Shown: positions 52,857 through 61,664, counted from the first letter of the stretch. The stretch is 64,000 nucleotides of DNA from Bacillus sp. 1780r2a1 (GCA_024134725.1 CP099863.1:1483501-1547500); one strand, 5' to 3'. The notes: a model not told the origin generated them from the sequence alone. Numbers and translations are program-made.

Positions 52857-54536
52857 ATGAGAAAATTTATAGCATTTGATATTGGCGGTACGCTAATTAA
52901 ATATGGTGTGCTTACGGAAGATGGAGTGTTTGTAGAAAAATATGAATGTGAAACAGAAGCACACTTAGGCGGTCCTCGTATTATTGAAAAGGTAAAAAAA
53001 TATGGAAGTCAGCTTCTTGAGACAAACAGCGTTAGCGGGATATGTATTAGTACAGCTGGACAAGTGGACTCAAAAAAAGGAGAAATTCTGTACGCTTCTT
53101 CACTCATTCCAGAGTATACGGGGATGCCTTTAAAAAAAGAATTAGAAGCATATTTTAACCTGCCCGTAGAAGTTGAAAATGATGTCAATTGTGCTGGATT
53201 AGCAGAGTCGTGGATTGGAACAGGGAAAGATGCTAAAAGTATTTTTTGTCTAACAGTTGGTACGGGAATTGGAGGTAGCTTTATTCTAGATAATAAGCTG
53301 CACACGGGTCATAGCTTTAGTGCAGGTGAAATTGGATATATTCCCATTGAAGGAAGTCAATTTCAGGAGTTAGCATCAACTAGAATATTGGTTCACAATG
53401 TTGCCAAACGAAAAGGGATTCCAGAACAGCAATTAAACGGTAAAGGTATTTTTAACTTTGCCCGTCAAGGCGATGAAATTTGCATTCAAGAGATTGAAAG
53501 GTTGGTATATTATCTGTCAAAAGGGATTACCACAATAGCATATATGATGAACCCTGAGATGATTATAATCGGGGGCGGAATAACTGCACAAAAAGATTAT
53601 TTATATCCTCTTATTATGAAACAATTACAAAAAGACGTGATGCCAGCTGTATTAGATAAAGTGCAAATTAAAATTGCAAGAAATTTAAATGATGCCGGAA
53701 TGATTGGAGCACTTCGACACTACTTATTACAAGAAGCGTTACAGCCGTTAAAGAGTATTACAACTATTATCGAGTCGAATAGTCATAAGCTAACGAAAAG
53801 AGAGCAAATGATTGCGAAGTATATCATCCTAAACTTAGAAACGGTTCCAAACAAAACAATCTCTGAGATGTCACGTCAAATTAACGTTTCTGAAGCAACC
53901 ATTACGCGATTTTGTCAGAAGCTAGAATTTGGATCTTACAACAAGCTGAGATTAATGGCGAAAGAGGCAACGGTTAGTACAAGAATTTATGAGCATTCAG
54001 AATTAACAAGCTTAACAGCAGTTAAGCAAACATATATGAATATGCTAGCTAAATTTGATAGCCTTTATAAAATTGAAAATGTTGAAGTCTTTAAAAAGCA
54101 GCTGAAAAAGGTGAAGCAAATCTATTTATACGGAGCAGATGACATGGCATTTGTTGCCACACAATTAAAGTATAAGTTCATGAAACTAGGAATAGCAGCT
54201 GATGCTTTTTCAAACTTATACGAAATGGAGATGTCTACTTATGCAATGAGAGAGCATACAGTCGTGATAGGATTGAGCTCCTCAGGCTATTCAACAGATG
54301 TAGTAAAGATGATGGAGCGTGCTAAAGAACTAGGGGCACTTACAATCAGTATTACAAGCCAACAAGATTCTCCTCTTTCCCATGTATCAGATATGCGATT
54401 ACTAATTCCAGCGTCAGAGGATATTAACGGAGCTAGCTGCTCTATTAATGAGGTTTCTTCTTTTTATTTATTAGACGTTCTATTACAAGAATTAAAGAGT
54501 AATGAAATGGAAGTAAATCAAAAAAGCATTATGTAA
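52857..54536 (+). CDS. ROK sugar kinase fused to an RpiR-SIS regulator
   Basis: 559 residues. Residues 1-295 are a ROK kinase: phosphate loop FDIGGTLIKYG (Asp8), catalytic Asp109 in ENDVNCAGLAE, TVGTGIGGS and IIIGGGI. The CxCGxxGCxE zinc motif of most ROK kinases is absent. Residues ~300-375 are an RpiR-type HTH (LTKREQMIAKYI, NVSEATITRFCQKL), and ~410-545 a SIS sugar-phosphate-binding domain (VIGLSSSGYSTDV). One chain could thus make a sugar phosphate, sense it, and regulate the locus. Kinase-RpiR fusions (glucokinase type) are known in some proteobacteria; I do not know of this arrangement as usual in Bacillus. There is no stop or frameshift between the parts. Confidence 0.88.
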   Translation: MRKFIAFDIGGTLIKYGVLTEDGVFVEKYECETEAHLGGPRIIEKVKKYGSQLLETNSVSGICISTAGQVDSKKGEILYASSLIPEYTGMPLKKELEAYFNLPVEVENDVNCAGLAESWIGTGKDAKSIFCLTVGTGIGGSFILDNKLHTGHSFSAGEIGYIPIEGSQFQELASTRILVHNVAKRKGIPEQQLNGKGIFNFARQGDEICIQEIERLVYYLSKGITTIAYMMNPEMIIIGGGITAQKDYLYPLIMKQLQKDVMPAVLDKVQIKIARNLNDAGMIGALRHYLLQEALQPLKSITTIIESNSHKLTKREQMIAKYIILNLETVPNKTISEMSRQINVSEATITRFCQKLEFGSYNKLRLMAKEATVSTRIYEHSELTSLTAVKQTYMNMLAKFDSLYKIENVEVFKKQLKKVKQIYLYGADDMAFVATQLKYKFMKLGIAADAFSNLYEMEMSTYAMREHTVVIGLSSSGYSTDVVKMMERAKELGALTISITSQQDSPLSHVSDMRLLIPASEDINGASCSINEVSSFYLLDVLLQELKSNEMEVNQKSIM

Positions 54537-54550
54537 ATGGAGGGAGTTAC

Positions 54551-55444
54551 GTGTTAATAGGGGCTGTTGAAGCGGGAGGAACAAAGTTTGTCTGCGGTGT
54601 TGGGAATGAAAAAGGGGATATTATTGATTATACGTCATTTCCAACAACAGGGCCTGAGCAAACGTTATACGCTGTATACGATTATTTTTCTGCATACAAT
54701 TTGCAGGCGCTAGGAGTAGGTTCATTTGGGCCAATTGATTTAGATAGCCAAAGTAAAACCTATGGCTATATCACCGCAACTCCAAAAAGAGCTTGGACTA
54801 ATTATCCGTTTCTTCAAATGTTAAAAGAACATTTTTCTATTCCGATTGCGTTCAGTACGGATGTAAACATAGCAGCTTTTGGTGAATATACCTTTGGAGC
54901 TGCTAGAGATCTTAATAGCTGCATATATATGACAGTTGGAACAGGGATTGGTGTTGGTGCAGTAGTGGGAGGAGATATTTTACACGGAATGAGCCACCCT
55001 GAAATGGGTCATATTTTTGTAAAAAGACATCCGAGGGATTCCTTTTCAGGTGTGTGCTCTTACCACGGAGATTGTTTGGAAGGTTTGGCTTCAGGTCCAG
55101 CTATTGAACAGCGGTGGAATGAAAAAGCATATAACCTTCCTGTTCAACATCAAGGTTGGGAGATAGAAGCAGACTACCTTGCTCAAGCGTTAATGAATTA
55201 TATCCTCATTCTTAGTCCTAAAAGGATAATCTTAGGGGGAGGAGTAATGAAACAGACACACTTATTTCCGATGATTCGCAGAAAGCTTGACTTTTACATG
55301 AATAATTACATACAACACCCATTACTTCAAGAGCTTGACACTTATATTGTTCCTGCATCATTGGGAGATTTAGCTGGTTTAAAAGGAGGGATTGCTTTTG
55401 CTAAGCAATTCATCACTCGTAATCCCAAGACTACCTCTGAGTAA
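54551..55444 (+). CDS. ROK-family fructokinase/mannokinase
   Basis: 297 residues, GTG start with GGAGGG ahead. ROK kinase with a complete zinc motif (HPEMGHIFV, then CSYHGDCLEG), the phosphate loop EAGGTKFVCG and catalytic Asp in FSTDVNIAAFGE. It resembles fructokinases such as YdhR/GmuE, many of which also phosphorylate mannose. With ManA this would feed mannose to fructose 6-phosphate. It lies 14 bases after the fused kinase-regulator gene. Confidence 0.87.
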   Translation: MLIGAVEAGGTKFVCGVGNEKGDIIDYTSFPTTGPEQTLYAVYDYFSAYNLQALGVGSFGPIDLDSQSKTYGYITATPKRAWTNYPFLQMLKEHFSIPIAFSTDVNIAAFGEYTFGAARDLNSCIYMTVGTGIGVGAVVGGDILHGMSHPEMGHIFVKRHPRDSFSGVCSYHGDCLEGLASGPAIEQRWNEKAYNLPVQHQGWEIEADYLAQALMNYILILSPKRIILGGGVMKQTHLFPMIRRKLDFYMNNYIQHPLLQELDTYIVPASLGDLAGLKGGIAFAKQFITRNPKTTSE

Positions 55445-55455
55445 GGAGGCATCTG

Positions 55456-56409
55456 ATGGACAATTCTACATTCTTTCAATCGAATAATGTTAACGAAAAA
55501 CCAAACTTAACAAGGCAGCCCGATTTTGAAGAGTTTTGGCGTACGCGCATAGAAGAAAGTACAAAGCAATTGTTAAATATTGAAGTAAATAAAAGGGCGT
55601 ACTGGATTGAAGGGCTTGAAGTATCGGATGTATCTTTTAATGGGTTTCGAAATTCGCGTATTCATGCTGTATATATCCGTCCAAAGAGAACAACTCAAAA
55701 AGTACCTGCAGCAGTGGTGTTTCATGGCTACAATTGGAATACTCTGCAACCACATCAAATGTTTAAATATGCTATTCAAGGCATTCCAATATTGTTAGTA
55801 GAAGTACGCGGTCAGAACATTAAGTCTTCAGATAATAATGGTTATCCATATGGAGGTTCTGCAGGCTGGATGACTTTGGGGATACATAGTCCAGATGATT
55901 ATTACTATAGCTATGTATATATGGATGCATATCGGAGTGTTGATGTGTTGAGAGCGCTAACAAAAAAATCTGTCGTTCTTGTTGATGGAAGTAGCCAAGG
56001 GGGAGCTTTGGCAGCAGTGACAGCGGCCTTACAAACTCAAATATGTGCAGCCTTTGTAGATATTCCTTTTCTAGCTGCTATTCATGAATCTATCAATCTT
56101 GCAACAGAAGGACCTTATCAAGAAATTAATCATTACTTTCAAGTGCACGATCCGCTTCATAAAACGAGAAATGACGTATTGAAAACGTTAAGTTACGTAG
56201 ACTGTTTAAATTTTGCAAGTTACATTACATGCCCGACTCTAGTAGGTGTAGGACTAAAAGATGTTACTTGCCCTTCACCTGGTACTCTGGCTTTCTATCA
56301 ACATCTATCAGCGAGAAAAGATATAAGAATATATCCAGAGTATGGTCATGAATTGCCGCCAATACATGATGAAGAGAAGTTAGCATTTTTAGCAGGTTAT
56401 TTGTTATAA
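55456..56409 (+). CDS. AXE1-type acetyl esterase / cephalosporin-C deacetylase family
   Basis: 317 residues, alpha/beta hydrolase of the AXE1 family (about 318 residues). Nucleophile Ser180 in DGSSQGG; VFHGYNWN oxyanion region; VRGQNIKSSDNNGYPYGG signature; C-terminal His in YPEYGHELPP. Removes acetyl groups from sugars or oligosaccharides. No signal peptide, so it works on imported material. Its place here suggests an O-acetylated substrate glycan. Confidence 0.88.
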   Translation: MDNSTFFQSNNVNEKPNLTRQPDFEEFWRTRIEESTKQLLNIEVNKRAYWIEGLEVSDVSFNGFRNSRIHAVYIRPKRTTQKVPAAVVFHGYNWNTLQPHQMFKYAIQGIPILLVEVRGQNIKSSDNNGYPYGGSAGWMTLGIHSPDDYYYSYVYMDAYRSVDVLRALTKKSVVLVDGSSQGGALAAVTAALQTQICAAFVDIPFLAAIHESINLATEGPYQEINHYFQVHDPLHKTRNDVLKTLSYVDCLNFASYITCPTLVGVGLKDVTCPSPGTLAFYQHLSARKDIRIYPEYGHELPPIHDEEKLAFLAGYLL

Positions 56410-56424
56410 GAAAGGAGAAGTTAC

Positions 56425-57963
56425 GTGAACATTGCATATCTACCAATTGATGAGCGTCCTTGTAATACAGATTATGTAAGACGCATTGCTGATTCTTCAG
56501 CAGAGGTTAAGCTTTTCTTACCGCCTCAAGAAGCATTAGGTTATAAGAAGCTTCCTGCTGATAAAGAAATGATTTGGAAATGGATAACGGACGTAGCCTC
56601 AGAAGTGGAAGCCATTATCTTAAGCATTGATATGTTAATATACGGAGGGCTATTGCCATCTCGAATTCATTATTTAAGAAATACAGAAGCAACTTTATGG
56701 ATCGAGCGTTTGCGTTCTTTACGCAAGGAGCATCCAGGTTTACTCATCTATGCTTCAAATTTGATTATGCGAACTCCCAAATATAGTTCGAGTGATGAAG
56801 AGCCTGACTATTACGAAGAATGGGGAGAGCATATTTTCTTAAGGGCGTATTTACAGAATAAAAAGCAGCGTGAACATCTAAAAAAAGACGAAGAGTTACA
56901 GCTTCAAAATCTTATTGACACCATTCCGAAAAAGTATATAGACGACTATGAAGAGCGAAGAGCTTTTAACTCTACTATTAATACGAGCATGTTAAAGCTT
57001 GTAAAAGAAGGAACTCTTACATTTTTAGCGATTCCACAAGATGACAGTTCAGAATATGGTTATACCTCTATAGATCAAGCGAAAGTTATGAAAGGAATTG
57101 AAGCGCTTCGCTTACATCAACATGTACAGATGTATCCAGGAGCGGATGAGGTAGGGGCAACATTATTAGCTCGTGTTTATACTCAATTAAAAGGAAAGCG
57201 CCCACGAATTTATCCTATATGGAGCAGCACCTTAGGGCCTCAGCTTATCCCAATGTACGAAGATCGACCTTATCAAGAAAGTTTAAAAGCACACCTTTTT
57301 GCAGCCGGATGCCAGCTAGCTGAGACGGCAACGGAAGCGGATATCATTTTAGCTTACAATACCCCCGGGCGCGTAATGCAAGAATCATGGGACCAGAGCG
57401 ATAAAGATATTACATATACAAGTTTCAGGCATCTACTAACCTTTGTAGATCAGATAAAGCAGTTTTTAAATCAAGGAAAACAAGTAATTGTGGCAGATTG
57501 TGCGTATGCCAATGGTGGAGATAAAGAACTGATTACGCTGCTTGATGAAGAGAGGTTATTAGACAGACTTTTATCGTATAAAGGATGGAATACAAACTGT
57601 AATTCGCTTGGTACAACACTTTGTCAAGGCGTACTTGGACTACAAGGGAACAAGCAAAAGATTATTGAAAATATTATCTATCACATTATTGATGATTATA
57701 TTTATCAAGCAGAAGTGCGTATGAAGATGGTAGAGGATTTTTTACCATTACATAACCTTACATATTTTAATTTGAAAGATAAAGTTGCGTTAGTAAATAA
57801 AGAGCGTAATAAGAGAGTAAGGGATGCTTATCAATTATTAATTCATCACAGTTTTGAAACAATCACCCGTGTAGATGTTCAAACGTTCGCCCCTTGGAAT
57901 CGAATGTTTGAGTGTGGTTTGATCTTAAAATGTGAACAAAGCGAGGTTTCTAAAAAATGTTAG
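56425..57963 (+). CDS. DUF4127 family protein
   Basis: 512 residues, single-domain cytosolic protein without known catalytic mechanism. Recognisable family segments are LPIDERPCNTDYV at the N-terminus, LSIDMLIYGGLLPSR, and IPQDDSSEYGYT, with YPGADEVGATLLAR and DCAYANGGD further on. Conserved Asp, Glu and His suggest an enzyme, perhaps metal-dependent. I recall DUF4127 occurring near glycosidases. GTG 56425 follows AAAGGAG. It overlaps nanE by seven bases, so the two are translationally coupled. Confidence 0.8.
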   Translation: MNIAYLPIDERPCNTDYVRRIADSSAEVKLFLPPQEALGYKKLPADKEMIWKWITDVASEVEAIILSIDMLIYGGLLPSRIHYLRNTEATLWIERLRSLRKEHPGLLIYASNLIMRTPKYSSSDEEPDYYEEWGEHIFLRAYLQNKKQREHLKKDEELQLQNLIDTIPKKYIDDYEERRAFNSTINTSMLKLVKEGTLTFLAIPQDDSSEYGYTSIDQAKVMKGIEALRLHQHVQMYPGADEVGATLLARVYTQLKGKRPRIYPIWSSTLGPQLIPMYEDRPYQESLKAHLFAAGCQLAETATEADIILAYNTPGRVMQESWDQSDKDITYTSFRHLLTFVDQIKQFLNQGKQVIVADCAYANGGDKELITLLDEERLLDRLLSYKGWNTNCNSLGTTLCQGVLGLQGNKQKIIENIIYHIIDDYIYQAEVRMKMVEDFLPLHNLTYFNLKDKVALVNKERNKRVRDAYQLLIHHSFETITRVDVQTFAPWNRMFECGLILKCEQSEVSKKC

Positions 57964-58646
57964 AACAGATAAAATCAGGATTAGTCGTGTCTTGTCAGGC
58001 ATTAGAAGACGAAGCGTTATATGGTGCGGATATCATGAAGAAAATGGCTGATGCCGTTACTAGAGGTGGCGCAATGGCAATACGTGCCAACGGAATAAAT
58101 GATATTCTTGCTATTAAAATGGCCATTAAAGTACCTATGATAGGAATTATAAAAAGAGAGTATCCGGATTCAGAGGTCTATATTACACCTACTATAAAAG
58201 AAGTAGAGCAGCTAGTTGAAGCAGGGGTAGAGTTAATTGCAATTGATGCTACTAATCGTTTGAGACCTAACGGTGTAGCGTTACAAGATTTTATTAAAGA
58301 ATTAAAAAACAGATTCCCAAAGCAAAAATGGATGGCAGATTGTGCGACATTAGAGGATTGTTTAGGAGCTGAAGCTCTAGGTTTTGATTGCGTAGGTACG
58401 ACGTTATACGGATATACTAAGGAAACGTTAAATAAAAAACTATACGAACATGATTTTGAATTCCTTAAGGAAGTTGTTGCTCATGTAAATGTACCCGTTA
58501 TTGCAGAAGGAAATGTTCTTACACCTGAGCAAGCGGCAAAGGCTTTAGAGTACGGAGCACATGCGGTAGTGGTAGGAGGAGCGATTACGCGTCCCCAACA
58601 AATTACAGAACGTTTCGTAGCAGCAATTAAAGAGGTTACTAAATAA
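57957..58646 (+). CDS. nanE: NanE, N-acetylmannosamine-6-phosphate 2-epimerase
   Basis: 229 residues, TIM barrel. GGAMAIRANG, PMIGIIKREYP, IAIDATNRLRP, WMADCATLED and PVIAEGNVLTPEQA are NanE signatures. It converts ManNAc-6-P to GlcNAc-6-P, which then enters the nag pathway. No sialic acid genes (nanA, nanK) are present, so ManNAc-6-P must come from ManNAc freed from the glycan and phosphorylated by one of the ROK kinases. Last gene of the locus. Confidence 0.93.
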   Translation: MLEQIKSGLVVSCQALEDEALYGADIMKKMADAVTRGGAMAIRANGINDILAIKMAIKVPMIGIIKREYPDSEVYITPTIKEVEQLVEAGVELIAIDATNRLRPNGVALQDFIKELKNRFPKQKWMADCATLEDCLGAEALGFDCVGTTLYGYTKETLNKKLYEHDFEFLKEVVAHVNVPVIAEGNVLTPEQAAKALEYGAHAVVVGGAITRPQQITERFVAAIKEVTK

Positions 58647-58647
58647 T

Positions 58648-58694
58648 AAAGAAAAAGAGATGCCAACTCTATGATTGGTATCTCTTTTTCTTTG
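58648..58694 (+). terminator. Terminator of the glycan operon
   Basis: AAAGAAAAAGAGAT-CCA pairs with GG-TATCTCTTTTTCTTT; long AT-rich stem with T run. Confidence 0.85.
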
Positions 58695-58741
58695 GTACTT
58701 ATTTTAACAAGGTGAATAGAAACAAATTTTGTGAAGGGGTA

Positions 58742-58775
58742 TCTGCACACTTTCTTCATATCTATCCTTTATAAT
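58742..58775 (+). promoter_or_regulatory. Promoter of the two-component system with response-regulator-type box
   Basis: TATAAT at 58770-58775 has no good -35. TCTGCACACTTTCTT at 58742-58756 occupies that place and recurs, with one base less, at the same 28-base distance before the -10 of the lipoprotein gene at 60,983. A shared activator site, probably for the adjacent response regulator. Confidence 0.6.
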
Positions 58776-58805
58776 AGATGTACATTAACAGGGGAAGTGA
58801 AAGAA

Positions 58806-60179
58806 GTGAATAAAGTATCCATTAAACTGGGACTATTGTTTTTAGTTTTCATCTTGGTTATTGAAGCAGGTTTATTTTTCTATTTATATACAGGATTAGC
58901 GAACACACGTATTTCAGAAGAGTTAGAGAGCTTGAGAGTAAGAGGAAATAGTCACCGAGAAGTATTAGAGCAACATCGTGATCCCGTAACGCTTAGTCAC
59001 GTTGCATTGATGGAGTCAGAGACGGATACGGATGTTGTCATTACCAACATAAATGGGAAAGTGTTGAGTTCTTCAACTCCTCTTATTACAGGAGCAAAAG
59101 AGGCTGTGAATGAGTGGAGAGATAAACAGTTGCCTTATGAAGGGGAGATTTTGCAAAGAGATTGGAAACAAAATCCTTATATTGCAACAGCTTCTCCAAT
59201 TGAAGTAAATGAACGCCAAGTTGGTACAGTGTATATGTTTAAAGATACGAAAGATATCAAAGGAATGATTGATCGCCTCCAGCATCACTTTTACATAGCT
59301 GGTGTTATTTCCATTTTATTCGCGATTGTTACAACATTTGCTTTATCAAAGCTAATCACAGCACCTTTAGTTAAAATGAAGCATGCGACAGAAAAGATTA
59401 GTCAAGGTCATTTGATGGTAAAACTGGGGGCGCATTCTCGGGATGAGGTTGGGCAGTTAGGAACATCCATTCAAGCGCTTGCCAATGAACTGCAGCGTTT
59501 AAAAAAAGAGAGGAACGAGTTTTTGAGCAGTATTTCGCACGAACTTCAAACGCCGCTGATGTATGTAAAAGGTTATGCAGATATGGCAAAGCGTCATGAA
59601 ACAAGTGAAGAAAACCGAACAAAATATTTAAGGATTATTGAAGAAGAGGCTGCGAGAATTTCAAAACTTGTAAAAGATTTATTTCAGCTTGCTCGTTTAG
59701 ATAAGAATACGTTTCTCATTGAAAAGCAAAAAGTTGAACTTCACTTTTATTTAGTGAAAATCTGTGAAGCATTTCAATTAGCTTTAAGTGAAAAGAATGT
59801 CCATATTGAACTAAATTGTCCTAAGCATGTAAACGTACTAATTGATGAGGAGCGTTTTATGCAAGTCATTACAAACGTTTTAGATAATGCCTTAAAGTAT
59901 TCTGAAACAAAAAAGATTTTAATGAGCGTTGAAGAAGGTAATTCACACGTCAAGCTGTCTATTCAAGACTACGGAGTGGGAATTCCAAGTGAAGACGTCC
60001 CATACGTATTTGATAAATTGTATCGCGTAGATAAATCAAGGTCTCGAAAAAATGGAGGCTATGGTTTAGGGTTATCGATTGTAAAAGATATTGTAGAGGC
60101 ACATGGTGGAAAGGTAGAGATGACAAGCATAGTAGAAAAAGGAACAACCGTGAGGATTTCATTGCCAAAGGAGCGTTAA
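58806..60179 (+). CDS. Sensor histidine kinase, HAMP-HisKA-HATPase
   Basis: 457 residues from GTG 58806 (GGGGAAG ahead). First membrane segment ~5-27, extracellular sensor ~28-165, second membrane segment ~168-190, HAMP ~190-240, HisKA with His245 in SSISHELQTPLMYVKG, HATPase with NVLDNALKYS, DYGVGIPS and GGYGLGLSIV. The signal is unknown; the downstream YdhK-type lipoprotein suggests envelope or metal stress. RR gene begins one base after its stop. Confidence 0.88.
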   Translation: MNKVSIKLGLLFLVFILVIEAGLFFYLYTGLANTRISEELESLRVRGNSHREVLEQHRDPVTLSHVALMESETDTDVVITNINGKVLSSSTPLITGAKEAVNEWRDKQLPYEGEILQRDWKQNPYIATASPIEVNERQVGTVYMFKDTKDIKGMIDRLQHHFYIAGVISILFAIVTTFALSKLITAPLVKMKHATEKISQGHLMVKLGAHSRDEVGQLGTSIQALANELQRLKKERNEFLSSISHELQTPLMYVKGYADMAKRHETSEENRTKYLRIIEEEAARISKLVKDLFQLARLDKNTFLIEKQKVELHFYLVKICEAFQLALSEKNVHIELNCPKHVNVLIDEERFMQVITNVLDNALKYSETKKILMSVEEGNSHVKLSIQDYGVGIPSEDVPYVFDKLYRVDKSRSRKNGGYGLGLSIVKDIVEAHGGKVEMTSIVEKGTTVRISLPKER

Positions 60180-60180
60180 T

Positions 60181-60858
60181 ATGACTGCGATTTTATTAGT
60201 AGATGATGAAGTAAGAATGCTGGACTTATTAGAACTGTACTTAGCTCCACATGGTTTTTCATGCATGAAGTGTGAAGATTCTACAAAGGTAGAAAAGCAC
60301 CTAAACAACAACCCAATGATTCAGCTAGTACTACTCGATTTGATGATGCCTAAAAAAGACGGTTGGACAGTTTGTAATGAAATTAGAGCTAAGTTTAGAG
60401 TCCCCATTATTATGCTGACTGCTAGGGATCAAACGGAGGATGTTGTAAAAGGTTTAAATAGCGGAGCGGATGATTATATTACAAAACCGTTTAGTGAAGA
60501 AGAGTTACTGGCTCGAATACAGGCTGTATTGAGAAGAACCGGTGTAGAAAAGAAAGAGGTTTCCTATAAGGAGCTTCACATAAACGAAGAAAGCAGAGAA
60601 GTTATTTATGAAGGTGAGAGTATTTCAATGACCAAAACAGAATTTGAGTTACTTTGTTTATTTTTAAAGCATCCCAATCGTGTCTTTCCTCGTGAAGATT
60701 TGGTTACGTTGATTTGGGGCTATGACACAGAAATTGAAGGGCGAACGGTTGATTCCCATATGCGTAATCTCAGGGAAAAGCTTAGAAGCACTGGCTTTCC
60801 AATTGAGCAACACCTTCAAACTGTGTGGGGAGTGGGATATAAATGGGACGTTCCATAA
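60181..60858 (+). CDS. OmpR-family response regulator
   Basis: 225 residues. Receiver with Asp8/Asp9 (LLVDDE), phosphoacceptor Asp53 in LLDLMMP, Thr in MLTARD and Lys in YITKPF; C-terminal winged helix (GESISMTKTEFELLCLF, FPREDLVTLIWG, VDSHMRNLREKL, TVWGVGYKW). Partner of the preceding kinase. Probably binds the box seen before both the kinase and the lipoprotein genes. Confidence 0.93.
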   Translation: MTAILLVDDEVRMLDLLELYLAPHGFSCMKCEDSTKVEKHLNNNPMIQLVLLDLMMPKKDGWTVCNEIRAKFRVPIIMLTARDQTEDVVKGLNSGADDYITKPFSEEELLARIQAVLRRTGVEKKEVSYKELHINEESREVIYEGESISMTKTEFELLCLFLKHPNRVFPREDLVTLIWGYDTEIEGRTVDSHMRNLREKLRSTGFPIEQHLQTVWGVGYKWDVP

Positions 60859-60892
60859 ATAATCGCATCTTAAATTTCGTTTCTTCATAAAA

Positions 60893-60926
60893 TCTGCACA
60901 TTTCTTTTTTACACTAAACGTATATC
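60893..60926 (+). promoter_or_regulatory. Promoter of the YdhK-like gene with the shared box
   Basis: TCTGCACATTTCTT at 60893-60906 repeats the box of the kinase promoter; TATATC at 60921-60926 is the -10 at the same 28-base distance. TTTCTTCATA just upstream (60880-60889) repeats part of it directly, as for OmpR-type dimers. Confidence 0.55.
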
Positions 60927-60982
60927 GTTAAACCATTCGTAAAAAACTAGTGAGCGAATGAGAAAATTGTAAAAGAGGGATG

Positions 60983-61558
60983 AAGATGAAAAGATCACTA
61001 TTTCTGATTGGGCTAGCGGCAATGCTTGGTTTAGCAGGATGTGCAGGAAACAAAGATGAGAGCAAAGAGATAAATTCAGAAGATAATCAAAAACAAGAAC
61101 AAAAAGAAGAAGATCATGCACATATGAATCACTCTAGCTCAGGTGAAGTACCAGAAGGTTTACAAGAAGCTAAAAGCCCAACGTATAAAGTCGGAAGTAA
61201 AGCAACGCTGATAACTGATCATATGCCAGGGATGAAAGGTGCAGAAGCAACCATTGTCGGTGCATATGATACAACAGCATATGTGGTATCTTACACGCCT
61301 ACAAACGGCGGAGAGAAGGTAACGAATCATAAGTGGGTCATTCAAGAAGAAATAAAAGATGCGGGTGAAAAAGAGATACCAGCAGGAACAAAAGTAGTTC
61401 TTGAAGCAAATCATATGGAAGGCATGGAAGATGCAGAAGGAACGATTGATTCTGCTGAAAAAACAACGGTATACATGGTCGATTATATGTCTACAACTGA
61501 CGGTGAAGAAGTGAAAAACCATAAGTGGGTGACAGAAAGCGAGCTTACAAAAGAATAA
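60983..61558 (+). CDS. YdhK-family lipoprotein with two DUF1541 repeats
   Basis: About 191 residues. Lipoprotein signal with LAGC box (Cys ~20). An acidic and His/Met-containing linker (KEEDHAHMNHSSSGE) leads to two similar ~60-residue domains, each with a (D/N)HMxGM(K/E) motif and ending NHKWV. This is the DUF1541 pair of YdhK. His/Met clusters on the outer membrane face suggest copper or another soft metal. Start is ATG 60983 or the ATG at 60980-type position just before it; GAGGGATGAAG makes the site. Co-regulated with the two-component system by the shared box. Confidence 0.85.
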   Translation, partial: KMKRSLFLIGLAAMLGLAGCAGNKDESKEINSEDNQKQEQKEEDHAHMNHSSSGEVPEGLQEAKSPTYKVGSKATLITDHMPGMKGAEATIVGAYDTTAYVVSYTPTNGGEKVTNHKWVIQEEIKDAGEKEIPAGTKVVLEANHMEGMEDAEGTIDSAEKTTVYMVDYMSTTDGEEVKNHKWVTESELTKE

Positions 61559-61565
61559 AAATAAC

Positions 61566-61595
61566 AAAGTATAGGTTGAATCCTATGCTTTTTTT
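61566..61595 (+). terminator. Terminator after the YdhK-like gene
   Basis: AAGTATAGG and CCTATGCTT pair (one GU) around TTGAAT, followed by seven T. Confidence 0.85.
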
Positions 61596-61635
61596 CTACG
61601 CCTTAGGCCTGAGTATAATTTCAAACCTATGACTT

Positions 61636-61664
61636 TTGAAAAAATGTTGAAAACTGCTTATACT
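61636..61664 (+). promoter_or_regulatory. Promoter of the NHL-repeat gene
   Basis: TTGAAA at 61636-61641 and TATACT at 61659-61664 with a 17-base spacer; start codon 30 bases downstream. Confidence 0.7.

Noticed and set aside
61160-61567. 135-codon open frame antisense to the YdhK-like gene
   Set aside because: Cys/Phe-rich product of the opposite strand of a well-supported gene; shadow.
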